From the NCBI GenBank assembly GCA_951804985.1, contig OX638131.1, forward strand, positions 42,164,044 through 42,228,043: 64,000 bases of DNA, given 5' to 3'. This DNA is from Dryomyza anilis. Lineage: Eukaryota; Arthropoda; Insecta; Diptera; Dryomyzidae. How positions within the stretch are numbered: the first letter of the stretch is position 1; every line of letters starts with the position of its first letter. Below, in pieces: positions 47,206-58,940 of the stretch. The position numbers and the translations under genes are program-made. The notes below the pieces were generated by a model. The model made no database searches and was not told the origin of the DNA. It saw only the letters and a list, made by a program, of their open reading frames with translations.

Positions 47206-50092
47206 AAATAAATCAGTATATTAATAAATCATTTAAGTCTGAATATTCGAATCGAAAAAGATATAAAAATGAATTAATTCACATCTCGTAAATTGAATAG
47301 AGTGAACAACACTTGACATACATAAAACACATCAAAGAACGAAAATTATCCGACAGTTAAAATCAATGCAACGACGGCTGAAGCATGAATGAGCCAAAGT
47401 TGGTTCGGCTGATTTGTTGCATTGCATGATGATTGATTTACTGATGGATCTGTGCATCGGAGTTATTGAAAGTAGGCACTGAACATGCAGCTGGAAATCA
47501 TTATTTTAGTTATGTTTGAGTACAATACAAGTGAGCAGATAAAACAAATTTTATTTGCATGTGATTCACATAGACAAAGGGTACGTTGAATAGGGATTTT
47601 ATTAATCCACTCTCCAGCGATTTCCTGTTAGTTTTTATTTTCTTGTTTATACAGCAAATTTAAAATAACAAAGTGCGCTCTCTAAAACTAGCAATAATAT
47701 TGGGCATATAATAAAACCTCTTCGTTTACCATAATAAGAAGAACACTTGTGCAAAATAAACTTTTATTTCCCAATTCAAATGACGGAATTACGCAAACAG
47801 CGTAACCATCCCGAGATACAACGAATTCCTGCAGCGTCAATTTAAACCCACATGGATGGCACAGACAACACAAGTTGTTTTTTATTTCTGATTGCACTTG
47901 CTGATTTTTATTTTGTTACTCTGACTGTAGTTGCACGTTGTAAGTAACGTGGCAGATCGAGCTACCTCGTTTAAGTAGTTAAGTTTAATTGAATAACATT
48001 TGAATTACTTGAACGAGTGTGTAAATAAACATGCATTTACTGTGATTTTACTACTGCAATTTTTTTTTGTTATTTTAAATTGTAATTTTCAAGTAGTACT
48101 CGATTATTGCATTTTTTAAATCATTTAAACTTCATACCATTCTTTAATTTTCAAAATGATATGCGTTCGGCGAAAGCACAATTAAGAATTACAATACAAA
48201 ATGTACATTTTTACAGATGAACCAATGCTCAGGGGATGTCCCCTATTCTTGCAAAGTACAGTGTTGGTCGTTGGAAAGGTTTGTGGCTAAAGAGAGGGGA
48301 GATAGATGAAGTAGTTTCAGTAGATGTTTGTCTTGAACTTGGAATTATCAAAAACAACCGCAGGGAGATTATACCATAAGGTTATCGTGCGACTGCAGAA
48401 CGAATAGTCTCTTTATTGAGAGTCGAGCGAAGGCGTGGGCTTGGTTTGATGCCCGAGTAGAACGAGAGAACACACGAACTGGTGAAATCAGATCATTTCC
48501 CTCGAACAATTACCGTTGTAATACCGGAATCGGAACCTATACAATTTTTTGGTTGAAACTGGAATCGGAACCTCTATTTTAAAAATCTTGGAACGAGAAC
48601 TGGAATCGATATTCTAAAGGGTTTTAGTACAAGTTTATAATATTATTTTTCACGTTTTGCCTAGTTTTACATGTGTTTCCGTGCTTTTTTCGTGTTTTCC
48701 GTGCTTCTTCCTGTCTTTCTATGTCCCGTGTTTTATCATGCTTCTCGTGCGTGCGTATAAATTTAGTCATCGGGCTCATTTTCATACTTGTCACCTATCG
48801 ACCGCGATTAAATCAGCGGTAAATCTGGTATTACGGAAATCATATATCGCAATGTGGAAGTTTATTACTTTTGGAGCATATTGCAATGGCAGGGCCTAGT
48901 TCGTAGACTCGTTCATTTTCGGGACTGCCTAAGCATTGTCAAACTTTGAACAAGATGGAAAAACTCATGTCAGGTAAGAGATGCTGAAAAGGTTACGTAA
49001 TGGAAAAGCCAGCATTGACGTGAACTTCTTCCATACATACACCGATATACCAACTCGTCTGGAGGCATTGTTAATGTTAGGATTTGCGAGGAACTTTTTT
49101 TAATTTCCCGAATTCGAATTTGTATCTCCGGCATTGAAGAAGATCCGAAGCCGGGGACAGGCATTGATTGATTGCTATCTGGGAGTGTAGAATTATTTGT
49201 CATAATTCTGCTGGCTCCATCACAATAATTCGGACATCTTCGCGTCATCAAGGAGAACTCTCAAAGAAACACTTTTCCTAACGAGTTTTTAAAAATTTTA
49301 AATTTAAGTTTCTTATTTTTTTACAAGGGTAACAAGTCAATAAACATGCACTAAAACATCAAGGATTTCTACAAATAACGTACAGATAATGATTGTTGGA
49401 TCAGTGCACCAAAATTTCAATCTTGGTTTGCAATGTTCCCAGCAATGTTTCTTAAATATTTTGTGGTACGTGATGATGTAAAAAATGATAGTTTTTGATT
49501 CATGATTATTTTTAATTTTATTCTATATAATTTTATTTAATATCTGTAATTTAATTTAATTTTTTACGTTGAAAATTTGGTGACATATGCCATATTTCAA
49601 AAATTCATTTCTCGACTGCCATATAATATGATGTGCCATAAAAACTTGTTTATCATACAAACCCACGGTATAAATCTAAAAATATTACGATGCGTACATA
49701 ATCCATGAATTTAGTACTGATGAAAAACAAAAAGGTATTTAATAGAATTTATATTTTTTTGAGGAGTTGATTTTATGACTGCTGTAGACACATAAACGAC
49801 ATGTCATCAAAAGAAACAGATTGAATTTTGTAGGATGAAATTTCACGAGGATAATAATTAAGGCAGTATATATTACTCAAAATATTTTGAAAATGATTTG
49901 TGTGCTTTTGGATATTATTGTCGAAAAATAAAAATGTTTGAACAAATAAAATTTGTTTATCGAATATGAACACTTTTTCGGTATTAACTCGATTTCTATA
50001 ACCCTCATATTATTGGGTCTATAGATGATATCGTAAAAATATCGTTTGGTTTGCTGGGTTATAGAAGAAAAAAATAGAATGACGCGTGGTTT
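47206..50092. other. Unassigned 2.9 kb with mixed base composition
   Basis: No member of the repeat families above. Parts (48220-48470 and 48880-49270) are less AT-rich. Short related phrases such as CCGGAATCGGAACCT, CTGGAATCGGAACCT and ACTGGAATCGATATTC recur at 48517-48617, and similar text occurs near 28585-28660. Small frames at 47688-47897, 48657-48899 and 48970-49251 show no domain I recognise; the last one is the most normal in composition but has no supporting evidence. Confidence 0.4.
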
Positions 50093-51090
50093 TAGTGTTT
50101 TGTTGGATTTTATTAAATTTTATTTTTTTTTGTTTTTTTATATTGTTTTCGTTTTTTTACTTTTGTTTCATACTTTTTTGTTAGTTTTTTTGCCTATTTT
50201 GTTTATTTTTTTGTTGTGTTTATCTTATGTTTATAATAAAAGAAAAAAAAACATGGTTTTTGCTTTTATGTTTTATGATTTTGTGTTTTCCCGTTTTTAT
50301 TTTGATTTTTCTTTGTTTCAATTTATTTGTTTTTGCTTTGTTATTTTATTTTGTTGTAATTTTGTTTTTGCGTTTCTACTTTTGTTTTAAATTTTGCTTA
50401 TCATTTCGTGTTCTTGAGTTTTTGAATTTGTTTTTATGTTTTTTTGTTTTTTGTTTTTTGTTTTTTATTTTTTGTTTTTTGTTTTTTGATTTTGTGATTT
50501 TATTTTTGTATTTTTGCGTTTTTGTTTTTGCTTTTACTTTTGTGTTTTTGATTTTGCTTTTCCTTTTGTGTTTTATGCTGTTGTTTTTGTGTTATTGTTT
50601 TGATATTTCGATTTTGTCTTTGGTTCTTTTGTTTTTGCTTTTGTGGTTTTCTTTCGCTTCTGTGTTTTTAGTTTTTTGAGTTTTGCTTTTGTTTTAAGTT
50701 TCTGCTTTTGTTTTTGTATAGCTTTTGTTTAGTGTTTATGCTTTTGATTTTGTGTTTGCGTTTTTGTGGTGTTCTTTCACTTTTTGTGTTTTGATTTTTG
50801 TGTTTTGCTGTTGTTTTCGATTTTGTTTTTTTTTTGTTTTGTGCGTTTGTATTTGAGTTTTGGCTTTTGTATTTTATTTTAATATCTTTTATTGGATTTT
50901 TTTTCGTAACTGGTATAAGTGCTAAGTTATGTTGTTTTAAAAGATTAGGTTGTATGGGAGATGTCCCGCCCATATGTCCAATCCCGACCATTTATAGCCT
51001 TTGTCACCCTCCGGACTACATAGTAATTACATATAAAATCAGTAATATCGGTTTAGACGTGATGCTGGAAGAGACAGACAGAGTTTAAAA
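50093..51090 (-). mobile_element. Truncated non-autonomous Helitron (copy E)
   Basis: A long (GTTTTT)/(GCTTTT)-type tract (50100-50880) is followed by the conserved block AGATTAGGTTGTATGGGAGATGTCC, CCATTTATAGCC, CTCCGGACTACATAGTA and GGTTTAGACGTGATGCTGGAA, then a short GACAGACAG tract. Neither terminal TC nor the CTAG hairpin is kept. Hydrophobic frames of up to 150 codons arise from the T-rich tract. Confidence 0.75.
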
Positions 51091-51703
51091 TAAATACACT
51101 TTAAAAAAAAAATGTAAAGTTTTGACATTGGCGACTCAGTCTGTCAATTTTGTGCTTATGAAGAAAATGAATATTTTGAGGAAAAGAATATCATACTCTC
51201 CTATTCGATATGTCTTACTGCAATTTATTTTTTTATTTATTTTATTCATTGATTTAACGCCTTACCCACACCAACTTGTCATAAATTTATAAGAAAAGCA
51301 CTAATTGAATCTTTTATTGTGGCTCATAAATTGAGTCGAGCACTCAAATAGTTAAATAGTGGCTCGGAATTAAAAACCGTTCCTCACTCACAGAGGTGCT
51401 TCATATATACTACGCGCGAACAATAAACAGTAACTGCAAATAGAATAATTAAAATAATTAAATAAAAAAATGTAATTGTATGCTGTGGGTATTAATTGCT
51501 ATTGACACAAAAATATTCGATATTATTTTGCTTTGATATTGCAAAGGATGAAATATGATCTGTGTCTGTTATAAATTTAAATTATTTATAATAAAGCTCT
51601 TAGTATTCGCTGTATTTGCCGTGTATTCAATTAACAAAGTTGCAACAACTAAATTACATATGTTTTAAATAATTTATAGTGTGTCCGTCACATCTATTAA
51701 TGA
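51091..51703. other. AT-rich DNA, nothing recognised
   Basis: No frame or repeat family identified. Confidence 0.45.
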
Positions 51704-52608
51704 CTAGCTGGACCCGTGCACGACTCGTGCCAAGATTTTGTGAATTAAAAGATATGGAGCGATTTTATTAAAATAAAAAATATTTTTATTATTTACATCA
51801 GGGGCCCGTGCTTGGCTGTGAAAGTTTTTTTTTATTGGTTTTATAAATGTAGTAGCCAAATAATAATTCTCCGCCAAAACAACTTTTCTCAAAGACAATT
51901 TTTTCTCAGACTGCCCCGTAAAATTCTTCCCCATAGAACGCTTTCCCTTAGAATTCTTCCCGGTAGAAATCTTCCCGTAGAACTCATCACGGAAGAATTC
52001 CTCCCGGAAGAAATCTTTCCGTAGAACTCATCCCGGTAGAATTGTTCCCGGTAGATTTCTTGCCCGTAGAATTCTTCCCCGTAGAGTTTTTCACAGTAGA
52101 AATTTTAGTGTGGTGAGTTTTAATGTGGTAAGTTTTAGTGTTGTAAGTTTTAGTGTGGTGAATTTTATTGTGGTGAGTTTTAATGTGGTGAATTTTATTG
52201 TGGTGAGTTTTAGTGTGGTAAGATTTAGTGTAGTGAGTTTTAGTGTGGTGAATTTTAGTGTGGTGAATTTTAGTGTGGTGAATTTTAGTGTGGTGAGTTT
52301 CATTGTGGTGAGTTTTAATGTGGTGTGGTTGCTTTTGTATATATTTTTTGTATTTGAGTTTTTGGTTTCATCTTCTTTGCTTGTGTATGTGCCGAGTTAT
52401 GTCGTTTTGAAAGTTTAGGTTGTATGGGAGGTGCCACGCCCCTTTGTCCAATCTCGTCCATATATAGCCTATAACATCCTCCGGACTCCATAGTATCCTG
52501 GTGCAAAATTTCAGTAAAATGGGTTCAGCGGTTTAGACGTGATGCTGGAACAAACAGACAGACAGACCGACAGACTGACAGACGGACCAAGAGTTTTATA
52601 TATATAGA
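51704..52608 (-). mobile_element. Complete non-autonomous Helitron (copy C)
   Basis: Minus-strand element with 5' TCTATATATATAAAACTC (52608 leftwards, after A) and 3' hairpin GCACGAGTCGTGC, then ACGGGTCCAG and CTAG ending at 51704, before T. Interior from the 3' side: GATATGGAGCGATTTTATTA, GAATTC-type minisatellite (51930-52095), about 15 copies of the 15-bp unit (52095-52325), conserved block with GGTTGTATGGGAGGTGCCACG, then a GACAGACAGACC microsatellite. The 5' end differs from copies A and B, so two subfamilies share one 3' end. Confidence 0.9.
52095..52325. repeat. 15-bp minisatellite inside Helitron C
   Basis: About 15 copies of TTTTAGTGTGGTGAG and variants; both strands show periodic frames that are artefacts. 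Confidence 0.9.
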
Positions 52609-52849
52609 TTGTTCTACAAACACAATGCATCATCACAATCGAGCTGGACGTGAGAAACAATCATATTAAATTAATCATATTTCATGCAGTTCATTTGTAA
52701 TAATTGTGTGGTCAAGTGGAGGTGTTGTATTTGATATACGATACGAATAAAATTATTGGGATTAAATTTGATACGAATTCCTGTATTAAATGATTAATTA
52801 TCGCAAAATTCCTGATTTCTGTCAAAGCATCTCAGCAAATAATTATTTA
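52609..52849. other. AT-rich DNA, nothing recognised
   Basis: No frame or shared repeat found. Confidence 0.45.
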
Positions 52850-53090
52850 TTTTTTTATCTCAGCAGGAAATGACATCATTGACGATAAGTTCATCAATGA
52901 TGAATCGAGGACATTTTAAAGTTTGTCATTGATAAATATGTCTACAACAATTTCATAAATGACATTGCATTAAAGACGTCATACACTATATGTCATATAA
53001 ACACATATCAATGACATTGTGAAAATCTGTCATTGATGAAATGTTATTGATGACGTCATTGATGAAAATTTACAATCAAGTCATATGTCC
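52850..53090. repeat. Dispersed repeat rich in TGACATCATTGA motifs, copy 1
   Basis: GGAAATGACATCATTGAC, GATGAATCGAGGACATT and GACATTGCATTAAAGACGTCATACAC match the segment at 60470-60760 in order. Within it ATGACATT/TGTCATTGATGA phrases recur on both strands, and a perfect TGACGTCA octamer lies at about 53054. Confidence 0.7.
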
Positions 53091-53881
53091 CTCGAGGTAT
53101 GCAGCATTTACATTGTAAAATGCAATGTTAAATGCATACAACATACGTCTAAGGGCTGCATTTACGTTCGATGTCACCCTGCCATATTATTCATAGGCAT
53201 ATTATTTGAGCGACCAATTTTTATAAAAGCGGGATAATAAACAGCAGGGATACTGACAAAATTATTTAAATGCTAAGCACATTAAAATTCATTAATATTA
53301 AATGATGTGATCATTTTTTCTTCGAAAAAGTTCAGATTTCAAATAATTTGTCCTCGTGTCGATATCTACCTACCTCGTTACGAGAAAGTGTCCGATATCG
53401 TGTGAATTCTCCTTCTTCTCGCATCGATATCGAAACGAATGGCATACTGAAGAGCCATTAATTCTGATAATGGAACACATACGGCAGTGGGCGGAGCTTT
53501 AAGTTGTTGCAATTAGGTGGCAAATTACTGGCACATTATTAAATGTGTTATGTTTCATGTAAAATGCAAGAATAGAATTAAGAACCTTATAAGAACATGT
53601 TTATAAATACATTAACTTAAAATTGGAATAAATATTATATATTATTATACACTAAATATTATATTATACAGTACATATATTTATGTAAAGTTATGTCGAA
53701 AAAAAGAGACAGCCGTAATAGGGTAATTTAAGAAATATCAAAAATTCACTATTTTAATAAATTTTCGAAAATTGATTTTTTTTTGTGTGGGCGTAAAAAT
53801 TTGAGATGGTTATAACCTGAAAAATTTAACCGTTTTTTAAATTCGAGTCGTAAAGACATATATTATTATGTCATAGCATAT
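53091..53881. other. AT-rich DNA, nothing recognised
   Basis: A palindromic TCGATATC/GATATCG motif pair occurs at 53358-53430. No gene or element identified. Confidence 0.45.
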
Positions 53882-53893
53882 TTTTGGCATTAT

Positions 53894-54201
53894 AATATAA
53901 TAAAAGTTAGGCGCTGCAATCTTGTGGAGAACTTAGGCAGAGCTCTCTCACCATTTGAGCTGTGTGTGTTATATTTGTACTCAAAGTGGTGGGACCTACA
54001 GTTTAAGGCCGAATCCGAACTGCGGGGTGAGAGCTTTTCATAGGCAATGTATGCCATTGAGGTTGCATAGAAAAAAAAAATTTTTTTTTTGACAGCCACA
54101 GGGATTGAACCCGAAACCTTTCGGTCTTGTAGACCAATGCACAAGTGACTTTTTTACTCGTAGTCCAACGCACTAACCAGACGAGTCAGCGACGCTACAA
54201 G
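53894..54201 (-). mobile_element. tRNA-derived SINE, copy S3, with 12-bp target duplication
   Basis: TTTTGGCATTAT flanks the element exactly (53882-53893 and 54202-54213). On the minus strand the head is GTAGCGTCGCTGACTCGTCTGG..AGTGCGTTGGACTACGAG, the B box is GGTTCAATCCC, and the body ends GCTCTGCCTAAG before an AT-rich TTATTATATT tail. An extra segment of about 30 bases between anticodon region and B box (GACTTGTGCATTGGTCTACAAG-like) looks like a partial duplication of the head. Length with this is 308 bp. SINEs are mobilised by a partner LINE; none is present here. Confidence 0.9.
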
Positions 54202-54213
54202 TTTTGGCATTAT

Positions 54214-55369
54214 GTCCTTATAAATTCTGTGCTATTCCACGGCACTGCTGAGGATCTTTATTATTTTTTTGTTTTAATCCAAATGCAGTTAAAATTATAG
54301 TTCAAATTCAATACAGGTCAACCGATACTTCAATGGATCCTAAATTGTGGGGCTTTTTGGCTGGCAATTCAGTGGCAAATAAGTATATTTCGTATGATGT
54401 TTAAAATTAGCATTTCCGAAAATGTACCGACTTAACACCGTTCTACCCTACATTAAATTAATAATTATTTCCATAGCAATTACAATACATATTGCTAATT
54501 ATTATGCTAACTACGAGATGCAATGATTTGATAATTCAGCTATATTTGTGTGAGTTGATTCAACGAGTTGATAATTTCAACATTTAAACAAAATTGAAAC
54601 TTGAACAAAAATCAGATTTTAGATAATGAAATATAGCCCATTAAATAAAAGTTAATTGCGTGGAAAATTTTAAATTCAATTTGGATGAAAACAAATAATG
54701 TGGAGACGTAGAAGTTAAGTGTTTGCATAGAAGGCACACTTATCAAAAAGCAGCACCGATTTACGTAGATAGAACTGCACACACACATTATTTATATGCA
54801 TACATATGTATCGGTTTAAGTCTGTGTGTGCTTTTGTATTATAATTTACAGAATGTGTGTGTGTGTTTGGGAAATGTCTGTTAAGCATGCGATTAAGTCA
54901 TTAATACTTAAAACTTTTCAAAATAATATCACACACACACAACTCTAAACAAAGTTAAATTCCCAAGTGCGTTTATGCTTTCACAACTTTTGGAATATTA
55001 AATGTTAAAACAACTATCTCGGAATGGGTAATTAAAACAATAAATTTAAATAATTTTTTCTTAAAATATTTATTTTACACTTTATACAAAGATATTTTTA
55101 ATTGTTTGTAGAATTTATTTAATTGACATAAAATATTTAGTATATTAACTATACGTAAAACACATATGGTATGCTCGAGTTTATAGGAAAATCTTAGGGA
55201 AATACTACCATATTAGTTATAAATGTATTTATTTGATTTTAAGTGTTAAGTGTTTCATATTACAATTTAATACACACGACCTATCTAAAGTGTAAATTTA
55301 CATAAATGTAAAAAAAAAATGAAAATTATTATAATTCCATAAACTCATCATAATTTTATAAAATCGGGC
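54214..55369. other. AT-rich DNA with GT/CA microsatellites
   Basis: TGTGTGTG at about 54824 and 54855-54866 and CACACACACACA at about 54930-54943 are the only clear structures. Confidence 0.5.
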
Positions 55370-56005
55370 TTCAAAAATTCAAATTTGAGGATTATTATGT
55401 CATGTTAATAATTTGATATGAATTAAACCTTGCGATATTATTAATTCACACTAATATTTTTCTGATAACTATTAATGTGATCAAAAACAAAAATTAAATC
55501 ATCTCGATATCGATTTCGGATTTTGAGACATAACATCGCAAATACTCCAATTTTATTCAAATTTCATATATTTGTACATTTGTTTGTAAATTTATTCCCG
55601 CGACTGCAAGCGATATCCTTCATTCACACTAACTTATTTCTAATCACTATCAATATGGTCAAAAACAAAAAAAAAATCATTCCGATATCGGCTACGAATT
55701 TTGAAAAATAAGAAGCAAAAACTTTCATTTTATTCTAATTTCACACATTTGTATTTTTTTTTTTGTTTGTAAATTCTTTCCCAAGGACCACAAACGATAT
55801 CCTACATTCATACTAACTTATTTTTAATCACTTTTAATGTAGTAAAAAATAAAAAAATACATTCCTATATCGGATCCAGATTTTGAGAAATCAATGTTAA
55901 AATTTCTCAAAAATTAAATTATTTACACATTTATTGAGAAACAATAGAATAAATCTTATAATACACAACTGTACCTTGATATTTTCTTATTTCGTTAAAA
56001 AAAAA
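55370..56005. repeat. Tandem repeat family T2, second locus
   Basis: Three or more diverged units with TTGCGATATTATTAATTCACAC, GACTGCAAGCGATATCCTTC, CTAATCACTATCAATATGG and CCGATATCGGCTACG, spaced about 180 bp. It continues into the same flank as the locus at 40090-41100, which resumes at 57623 after the inserted element. Confidence 0.8.
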
Positions 56006-57622
56006 CACAGTGCAGCAAAAATTCCATATTTCGATTTGATAACGATTTTAGGGTAACGTAGGGTCGCTGATCTCGAATCTGAAGTCCGTTTTGCTCCATC
56101 AGCTCTGGGTACCTCACAATTTGGGGTCAAATATGAACAATTATGGTGTTTAAAGACAATACAAAAAATAAGTTAAATTCAAAAGATGCTTGGTTTCTTC
56201 ACAATAATGTTTACTATGAACAGGTGCATTTTTTTTACTTGGGCACCATCGTACAACGCTTTTCCATAACCCCTGTTTATCGAACTTTAACCATACTAAT
56301 TACAAATTTTGTCATACCGCGTGAACTCTTGAAAAAACTATTTTGCTCTATTCATCAAATATATTCCCCATAAAAAATAAGGTGGGGTCCCCAAATAACA
56401 AAATTGCCTCAAATCCACCCATTAAACAGAATAATATAAAAACTATAAGTTTTCTATTTTATTTATTAAGTTGCAAGCACATTTCACAAACATTTTAGAA
56501 AGCTTTAATACAAGTTATATGTTCTTATGGATTTCGACATTCTAAAAATATTGGCATATTCGCAAACGTCCTGTTTCAAGGATATTGTCCGTCAAATATA
56601 CAAAATAGTACATTTTTGTTATTTTAAAAGATACAGATATTGTGTTTTTAGCAATATTGTTTATCACGAATAGACAGTATTATTTTACTTTGACATCATC
56701 TTTCTAACTCTATCCTATAACCTTAATGTTTTTGAATTTTAACCCTACTAATTACAAATTTGGACATACCGCGTGAACTCTTGAAAAAACTGTCATACTC
56801 TTTTTGTCAAAAATGTTCCCCTTCAAAAATGATTTAACAAAATGATGAAAAAACCATAAAATTTGTATTTTTTTCATTACGTTGTGTGCAAAATATTCGG
56901 TTTTATATTCTTATGAATTTCAATATTATAAAAATAATACCGTATGCAGTTTTTTTCCTGGACGTTCTGTTTCAAGGACATACTACAAAAGCGAAATGCT
57001 GTGTTTTAAGGCATACTTTTGTTTGGCAAAATAAGCACATACGAATATTATAATATTATAATGTACTTTTATAACTGATGTAATTTGCTAAGCTAAAACT
57101 TAAAGACAAGAATGGTGTTAAACTGGATGACAAGAAATAAATACCCAAAAATGATTTTTTTTTATCCCAAAATTTGATACTTTATTACATATATCTCGAA
57201 AACTATGATTTTTTTTTAAAATCAATATCAATACTAAATGTGTGAGCGTTTATGTAAATTTTAGATTCAAGGTATATGAGTTTGACTTTCCACCCATCAT
57301 GCCTAAAAACAGGAATTTTTATTTTTGTCAAATAGGATGTCTAGGAAGAAAAGTAAATACATCAATGTTTGTAGAATGTTGAAATTCACAAGAATATATA
57401 ATTTATATTTCAGCTTTCGAAAAACATTGTGAAAAGCGCCTGAAACGTTATAAACTGTCTTTTAACATTCAAATTGTTCATATTTGACCCCAAACTGTGA
57501 GGAAGCCAGAGCTGATAGATAAAAACGGACGTCAGATTCGTGATCAGCGACCCTTATGTTACCCTAAAAATCGTTATCAAATCGGAAGAGGGAAGAATAA
57601 GTAGGACATTTGTTGCACTGTG
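56006..57622. mobile_element. 1.6-kb long-TIR (foldback-type) element, non-autonomous
   Basis: Terminal inverted repeats of about 125 bp: CACAGTGCAGCAAAAATTCC at the left and the complement of CACAGTGCAACAAATGTCC at the right, followed on both sides by matching CGATTTGATAACGATTTT, AGGGTAACGTAGGGTCGCTG and GGGGTCAAATATGAAC. Inverted similarity continues inward (56480-56570 against 57370-57450). The interior also has a direct repeat of about 450 bp: ACCGCGTGAACTCTTGAAAA at 56316 and 56768. No transposase is coded. It splits the T2 repeat flank; the related unoccupied site is near 41010. Superfamily unknown: no clear target duplication. Confidence 0.8.
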
Positions 57623-58084
57623 AAATTAATGAAGTCTACTTATTAGTTTTGGAGTAGTATGATTTTGTTCAAAAACAGTGACTTTTTATTCACCATGGGG
57701 AAAATTACTTCTACTTGATATGATTCAGATTTCTTATTTTTTATTAATATGCCATACTAAAGTCTTAAAAAATTCAAAATTTAAAAATTTCAAACATTTC
57801 TAGTGGTGTTTCGCGGTCTCGAACGTGACATTAAATAGTCAATGACTGCAAATCAAAAATTTTCCGTTTACTGGTCTTTATTTCCTGTCTTTGTATTTTT
57901 TGGAACTTATATTTATTTGAAGGTTTATCTCGTGAAAATAGTGCACTCGTACCATGGCTCATAAAAACGAAACAATTCAAAAGAAAATGTTATTAAAAAT
58001 GAAAATTAGTGACAAAAATATGAACTCAACTTTAACATGTTAATTAACTAATTTTTCGGCCACGGTGGACTTTCCTATAGAAAT
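57623..58084. other. Right flank of T2 repeat, then AT-rich DNA
   Basis: 57640-57710 (GTATGATTTTGTTCAAAAACAGTGAC) matches 41050-41085. Nothing else recognised. Confidence 0.5.
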
Positions 58085-58310
58085 GCCCAAATGATAAAAA
58101 TTCAAAATAATATTTTACAATAATTATATTGATCAATAGGTGCTTTTAAAACAAACAATTAATGTCTTCACACCACTAGCATAAAAAAGAAAAATATTAG
58201 CCCTTTTGGCATGACAAAAATTTAAATTTTTCGAATTCGCTCTTGTATGGGTAGAAATATCCAACAAAACCATACACGTTTTTGGCACAGTATACATGAG
58301 CAAAAACTAC
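58085..58310 (-). mobile_element. Foldback MITE, family Z, fragment (copy 3)
   Basis: ATCAATAGGTGCTTTTAAAACAAACAATTAATGTC, TTTTGGCATGACAAAAATTT and AATATCCAACAAAACCATACACG are the reverse complement of one arm and leader of copies 1 and 2. The second arm is missing. Confidence 0.7.
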
Positions 58311-58321
58311 ATTAAAAATGT

Positions 58322-58940
58322 AAAAAAAAGCATGGGTAAGTTCGGTCACATGGGGCGGACTTTTATAGTCGGTCGGGCCCTACTATGGAATACCCACTAC
58401 TCTTGTTGGATATATTAGTAGTATAATTTGGTGGGAAATTTTTTAATAATTTACGACTAAAATTTTTTCTACAAAAAATCTGTAAAAAATGAAAAAAATT
58501 CAAAGTGGCGAATCACTCCCATTTTTGGACCACATATTTTTAGGTGAATTCTAACAATACGTTTTAAATTTTATAACTATATCTTGAATACTTTTCGAGT
58601 TATTAGTTCCGAAAGAGTTATATAAAAGTGGCTTGTATGGGAGGTGGGCGTGTCCGTTGACCGATTTGGCTCATTTTCAAACTCAGTTCCTACTTTTGGC
58701 TAAAATATATTGAGACGAAATTTCATCGCATTCTGATCAGTATTTCTCAAGTTATTCTGTATTCGGACAGCAAGACAGCAAGACGGACAGACAGACGGAC
58801 ATGGCTAAACGGACTCGGGTAGTGATGCTGATCAAGAATATATATACTTTTCCATACCGGACACGCCTCCTAAGGAGCGTTACAATATCTGCACAAACTT
58901 AATATACCCAGTACTTCATAGGTGTAGGGTATAAAAACAC
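58322..58940 (-). mobile_element. DINE-1-like element, family X, copy 2
   Basis: Minus strand: TATACCCTACACCTATGAAG at 58940, GGAGGCGTGTCCGGTATGG, TATATATTCTTGATCAGCATC, a GTCCGTCTGTC/TTGCTGTC microsatellite (58765-58800), GGACACGCCCACCTCCC, and the terminal region GGGTATTCCATAGTAGGG with CCGACCGACTATAAAAGTCC near 58355-58390. Organisation is as in family Y: leader inverted repeat, microsatellite, 3' hairpin-like end. Confidence 0.78.

Noticed and set aside
48970..49251. 93-codon minus frame of fairly normal composition
   Set aside because: No recognisable domain, splice context or homologous copy in the window; kept only as a note in the unassigned region.
50046..50679. Hydrophobic frames that look like membrane proteins (also 23698-23965 and 31946-32437)
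   Set aside because: They come from T-rich (GTTTTT)-type tracts of Helitrons; Phe/Leu/Cys/Val-only composition with no domain structure.
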